A stretch of DNA of 11,704 nucleotides from Fusarium oxysporum f. sp. lycopersici 4287 (lineage: Eukaryota > Ascomycota > Sordariomycetes > Hypocreales > Nectriaceae). The position numbers and the translations under genes are program-made. Under the pieces are notes generated by a model. It made no database searches, was not told where the DNA came from, and saw only the letters and a program-made list of their open reading frames with translations. Of this stretch, positions 9,435 to 11,704 are shown piece after piece. Position 1 is the stretch's first letter; every line of letters begins with the position of its first letter. Location: assembly GCF_000149955.1 (NCBI RefSeq), contig NW_017264879.1:1-11704 (forward strand), written 5' to 3'.

Positions 9435-9926
9435 ATGAATCCCGCGCTTGCAATGGTTTTGCTGTAAAGAGTAGATTCGAACCCCATTTGCTCGATTTCT
9501 AATTAAGCTTTTAGGTACTTAACTACTGCCTCGGCAGAAGACTGGGATCGGTGCCGATGTATGAAATACCCTGAGACGGGAACCCCCAATGACTGTGCCA
9601 CGATCAAGGGCCTGTGGCAGTGGTAAACACCGCGCGATATGTAAGAGATTCTTATTATGTTTATACGAGTGGCACTTGCTGACTTACTACAGCCATTTCT
9701 GAAGAAAAGGGGGATATATGGGTATGATATCGTCGGTCATCAATTAGGTGCGGCAACTTATTGGATATTCTAGTGTGAAAAGACCGATGTGGCAATCTCA
9801 GGCCCCGAATTTTATCGAACCTGTTACGGCCTTCTGCAAGACCCGAAACCTAACTCCGAAGCCGACAGCTGCTGCACTCGTTGGGTTGATGGCGTGGTGG
9901 TGCAGTCAGATGGCTGTTTCAAGTAG
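9435..9926 (+). CDS. Candidate cysteine-rich small secreted protein, broken by one base or truncated
   Basis: ATG 9435 opens exon 1 (9435-9463), encoding MNPALAMVL. Intron 1 is 9464-9514 (51 bp; GTAAAG, CTAAT at 9499-9503, TTTTAG). Exon 2 (9515-9622) completes a signal peptide ending TTASA and encodes EDWDRCRCMKYPETGTPNDC and onward to LWQ. Intron 2 is 9623-9692 (70 bp; GTAAAC, CTGAC at 9679-9683, CTACAG). As spliced, exon 3 adds Cys-His-Phe and stops at TGA 9700-9702, giving a peptide of about 48 residues with four Cys. One base over, exon 3 (to 9721) reads ISEEKGDIW, joins through a 52-bp intron (9722-9773; GTATGA...TTCTAG) in correct phase to exon 4 (9774-9926), which begins CEKTDVAISGPEFYRTCYG and contains an SCC pair and a final Cys before TAG 9924-9926. 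Roughly nine Cys in about 105 residues would be typical of apoplastic effectors or other secreted Cys-rich fungal proteins. No specific family recognised. Confidence 0.5.
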
Positions 9927-10632
9927 GATGCAGTCCCATGACAGTTTGATCTGCTGGTTAATGGCAGCCTATCATGGGAAATCCAACGTACAAACAACGC
10001 CAGTACTGATAGCCTGATGCCGGTATTGGTAGACGTTTTCCATAATATCACATTGCTAGCACTTCGGCTGCCGCTCCCCGAGCCCCCTGCCTTATTGGAG
10101 TTCCTCGCGTGTTGGAAAATCCGGGGATCCCCCTTCGCTTCAGGATTCAGACTAACAGTCTGAAAGTCCTAGATTTAGAGTTTAAAGTCCTAGATGAAAT
10201 CGTTTGGAGATGTAAACCTGAGAAGAACTCTCATCTCAATAAAAAAAAAAAAAAACCAAGTTTCATAAAATATATTTTCACCCAGCACTACTGCGCAATA
10301 TAAACAACAGCTTGGCGATTAGCTGCAGAGAAAGTAGTTAGGATGTTCATGTGTCAAAGTTATATCGCCTGTGGTTACAACTATGCAGGAGTTTTTCATA
10401 AGCATATTAATACGGAGGGAGCCAGAGAAGTCTCAAATCGAATGTCGCTGGCAACCCCAGGTACAGCCACCTTACTCAGCTCATTGTCTCGTTGCCAGGT
10501 TTCCATTTGCCACTTTAGCCGACAACCGCAGTATGTTTGGCGCGATATACCTTGAGAACTTGGACATATTGGCCTTCTGTGAGACTGTGCCCATAAAATA
10601 AAGACGTGATTGTTAATCATCAGGGGTTAGGG
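9927..10632. other. Region between the Cys-rich gene and repeat copy 2, no settled gene
   Basis: From about 9945 to 10160 the exon-4 frame of the Cys-rich gene is open again after two stops (TAG 9924, TGA 9939), reading QFDLLVNGSLSWEIQRTNNA and onward. It has no ATG and may be untranslated or a relic. An AATAAA followed by a run of about 15 A lies at 10239-10255. Between 10343 and 10620, two plus-strand frames and one minus-strand frame of about 70 codons are all open over the same bases, each with a real ATG. None has a motif that decides between them. Confidence 0.4.
10146..10164. repeat. Perfect 8-bp inverted repeat (hairpin) next to an 11-mer direct repeat
   Basis: TTCAGACT and AGTCTGAA are separated by AAC. 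Directly after it, AAAGTCCTAGA occurs at 10163-10173 and 10184-10194 (21-bp period). There is no U tract, and a terminator of bacterial type is not relevant in this organism. The role is unknown. Confidence 0.7.
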
Positions 10633-11313
10633 TTACTCATGAAGATGGGGGTAAGAGTTAGCCAACGAGTTCGTGAGTTCAGGGTACACTTTTCTCCAGA
10701 TATAGTAATATCTTATGCCCATGATCTTAAGTAGACCATTTCAAGCTAATTAAAAGTTTCCCTGACTTCATAGCTATTTTCTGGAATTACTTATGAAGTT
10801 TTAAAATATAATGATGGAAAATGAGGTTGATGGTCGTGATGCTCCTCCACCCAGAAGTCTTGGCTCACATTTAATTCAATTAGGTTTAGCGCGAAGAGCG
10901 AACCACTAGAATAGATAGCTTTACAACCATCATGATTCTTGATGCAACGGTCTGATAATTCAGCATACCAACTCCACGACATATTAATACACACGATCAG
11001 TATGCTATATAATAAATGCACGATCATACCCAAATAATATCAGTCACGAGAGATGCGCACTATACACTTTTTCCTTACAACAGCATCATCACATATGCAG
11101 CGGACTCGAAAACCAGATAACCACTAACAAACGATGTTTTGCTCTCAGTTTTCCCTTCTTACTTATAAGGTCTTTGAGCAAATTGATGTTGCAAGAAACC
11201 GTTTCTTACCACTTGGCCTACGCAGACCAGTTTACACTGTGACACTGGTAACTCATGGAACCTGTAACCGTCGAAAAAGAAAATAAGGTTTGATTGCCAT
11301 GCAGGCTACAGCA
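10633..11313 (+). repeat. Dispersed direct repeat, copy 2 (upstream of the AT-hook gene)
   Basis: This is the partner of 444-1195, same orientation, roughly 10.2 kb away. It is preceded by GGGGTTAGGGTT, a 1.5-unit telomere-like motif absent from copy 1. It ends at CAGGCTACAGCA near 11313, 108 bp before the start codon of the AT-hook gene, so it holds that gene's promoter if the gene is expressed. It contains the 40-base internal unit once and lacks the homopolymer expansions of copy 1. It could be a duplicated gene-upstream region or a long terminal repeat. Confidence 0.9.
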
Positions 11314-11420
11314 GCTGCTGCAGGGGACGGCAAGCAACAATTGCGTCGCGTCACCGATTACTCGGAAAACGCGCGAAGACCTACGGGAACAACCATTTCG
11401 GCCAAGTTATATGAAAGACG

Positions 11421-11704
11421 ATGTCCCAACCCGCTCCAAAACGCCGAGGCCGCCCCCCGAGGAAAGTGCCACAAACGGAAGAGGAGCGGCTCGCCTCGCA
11501 ACGCGCGCGATCACAACGATACTACCAACGACAACACGGACAATCTGTTGATTCCCACCGCGTCGCCGTTGGATCGCAGAATGCGGAGTTTGTGTATCAT
11601 TACCAACCCCATCCACCTGCTCTACCATCGACTACGAACCCCGTTATTGGCCTCCACCTAGAGCCGCATCTTAACATACCAACACCTTTAGAGCAAGATG
11701 TAGT
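11421..11704 (+). CDS. AT-hook protein, 5' part only, runs off the right edge
   Basis: ATG 11421 is preceded in frame by a TGA at 11412-11414, which fixes this as the first possible start. The frame then stays open to the window end (94 codons). The N-terminus MSQPAPKRRGRPPRK has the AT-hook core RGRP flanked by basic residues, which binds the minor groove of AT-rich DNA. An Arg/Gln-rich helix with EEERLASQRARSQRYYQRQ follows, then a Pro/His-rich stretch. Basic AT-hook N-termini of this kind occur on fungal transposon-encoded proteins and on lineage-specific proteins of repeat-rich regions (established knowledge). The catalytic part, if any, lies outside the window. Overlapping frames at 11290-11661 and 11294-11551 are shadows: the AT-hook frame has coherent motif order and the proper start. 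A role in a mobile element is inference. Confidence 0.65.
   Translation, partial: MSQPAPKRRGRPPRKVPQTEEERLASQRARSQRYYQRQHGQSVDSHRVAVGSQNAEFVYHYQPHPPALPSTTNPVIGLHLEPHLNIPTPLEQDV

Noticed and set aside
9320..9500. tRNA-like motifs (GGTTAGACGGTAGA and TTCGAACCCC)
   Set aside because: The T-arm stem does not pair on either strand, and no acceptor or anticodon stem could be built; the second motif lies in a predicted intron.
9748..10017. 89-codon plus-strand frame
   Set aside because: It starts at GTG and is the neighbouring frame of exon 4 of the Cys-rich gene; exon 4 has better splice borders, composition and stop.
10623..10635. Telomere-like GGGGTTAGGGTT
   Set aside because: Only one and a half units, so it is not a telomere; mentioned only as part of the repeat copy 2 flank.
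444..11313. Complete LTR retrotransposon between the two direct repeats
   Set aside because: No gag, protease, reverse transcriptase, RNase H or integrase motif is found between the copies, and no primer-binding site or target duplication was recognised.

Overview
The window looks like an accessory, repeat-rich stretch of a filamentous ascomycete (Pezizomycotina) genome. Signs are introns of about 45-75 bp with GTAAGT/GTATGT-like donors and CTAAT/CTGAC branch sites, an AT-rich TA-dense left end, a diverged repeat pair whose differences are mostly transitions (as expected from RIP), and a gene from a fungal protein-kinase-like family. There is no rRNA, tRNA, CRISPR array or recognisable transposase/reverse transcriptase. 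All gene models were made by eye from reading frames and splice signals, with no homology search.

Layout. 2-124: GC-richer tail of an open frame entering from the left, followed by AT-rich DNA. 444-1195: copy 1 of a ~0.7-kb dispersed repeat. 1196-2918: gene-poor. 2919-5746: multi-exon gene with a basic N-terminus, an acidic/serine-rich middle and a kinase-like C-terminal domain, with a phase problem at one intron and a frameshift at the extreme C-terminus. 6128-6679: candidate small gene with an amphipathic body and a C-terminal membrane anchor, carrying one apparent frameshift. 6680-8112: nothing recognised. 8113-8635 (minus) and 9435-9926 (plus): two candidate secreted-protein genes missed by single-frame ORF calling because every exon is short. 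They start head-to-head from a shared ~0.8-kb region that contains a duplicated sequence block. 10633-11313: copy 2 of the dispersed repeat, leading into an AT-hook protein gene that starts at 11421 and leaves the window on the right.

Interpretation. The most interesting object is the divergent pair at 8113-9926: a small secreted protein with few cysteines facing a cysteine-rich secreted protein, set in a repeat-rich, gene-poor compartment. This resembles the arrangement of divergently transcribed fungal effector pairs such as SIX3(Avr2)/SIX5 and AvrLm10A/AvrLm10B. The resemblance is in architecture only; no homology is shown. Three gene models (kinase C-terminus, membrane-anchored gene, cysteine-rich gene) each need a single-base shift, which means either decay of this accessory region or residual indel errors in the assembly.
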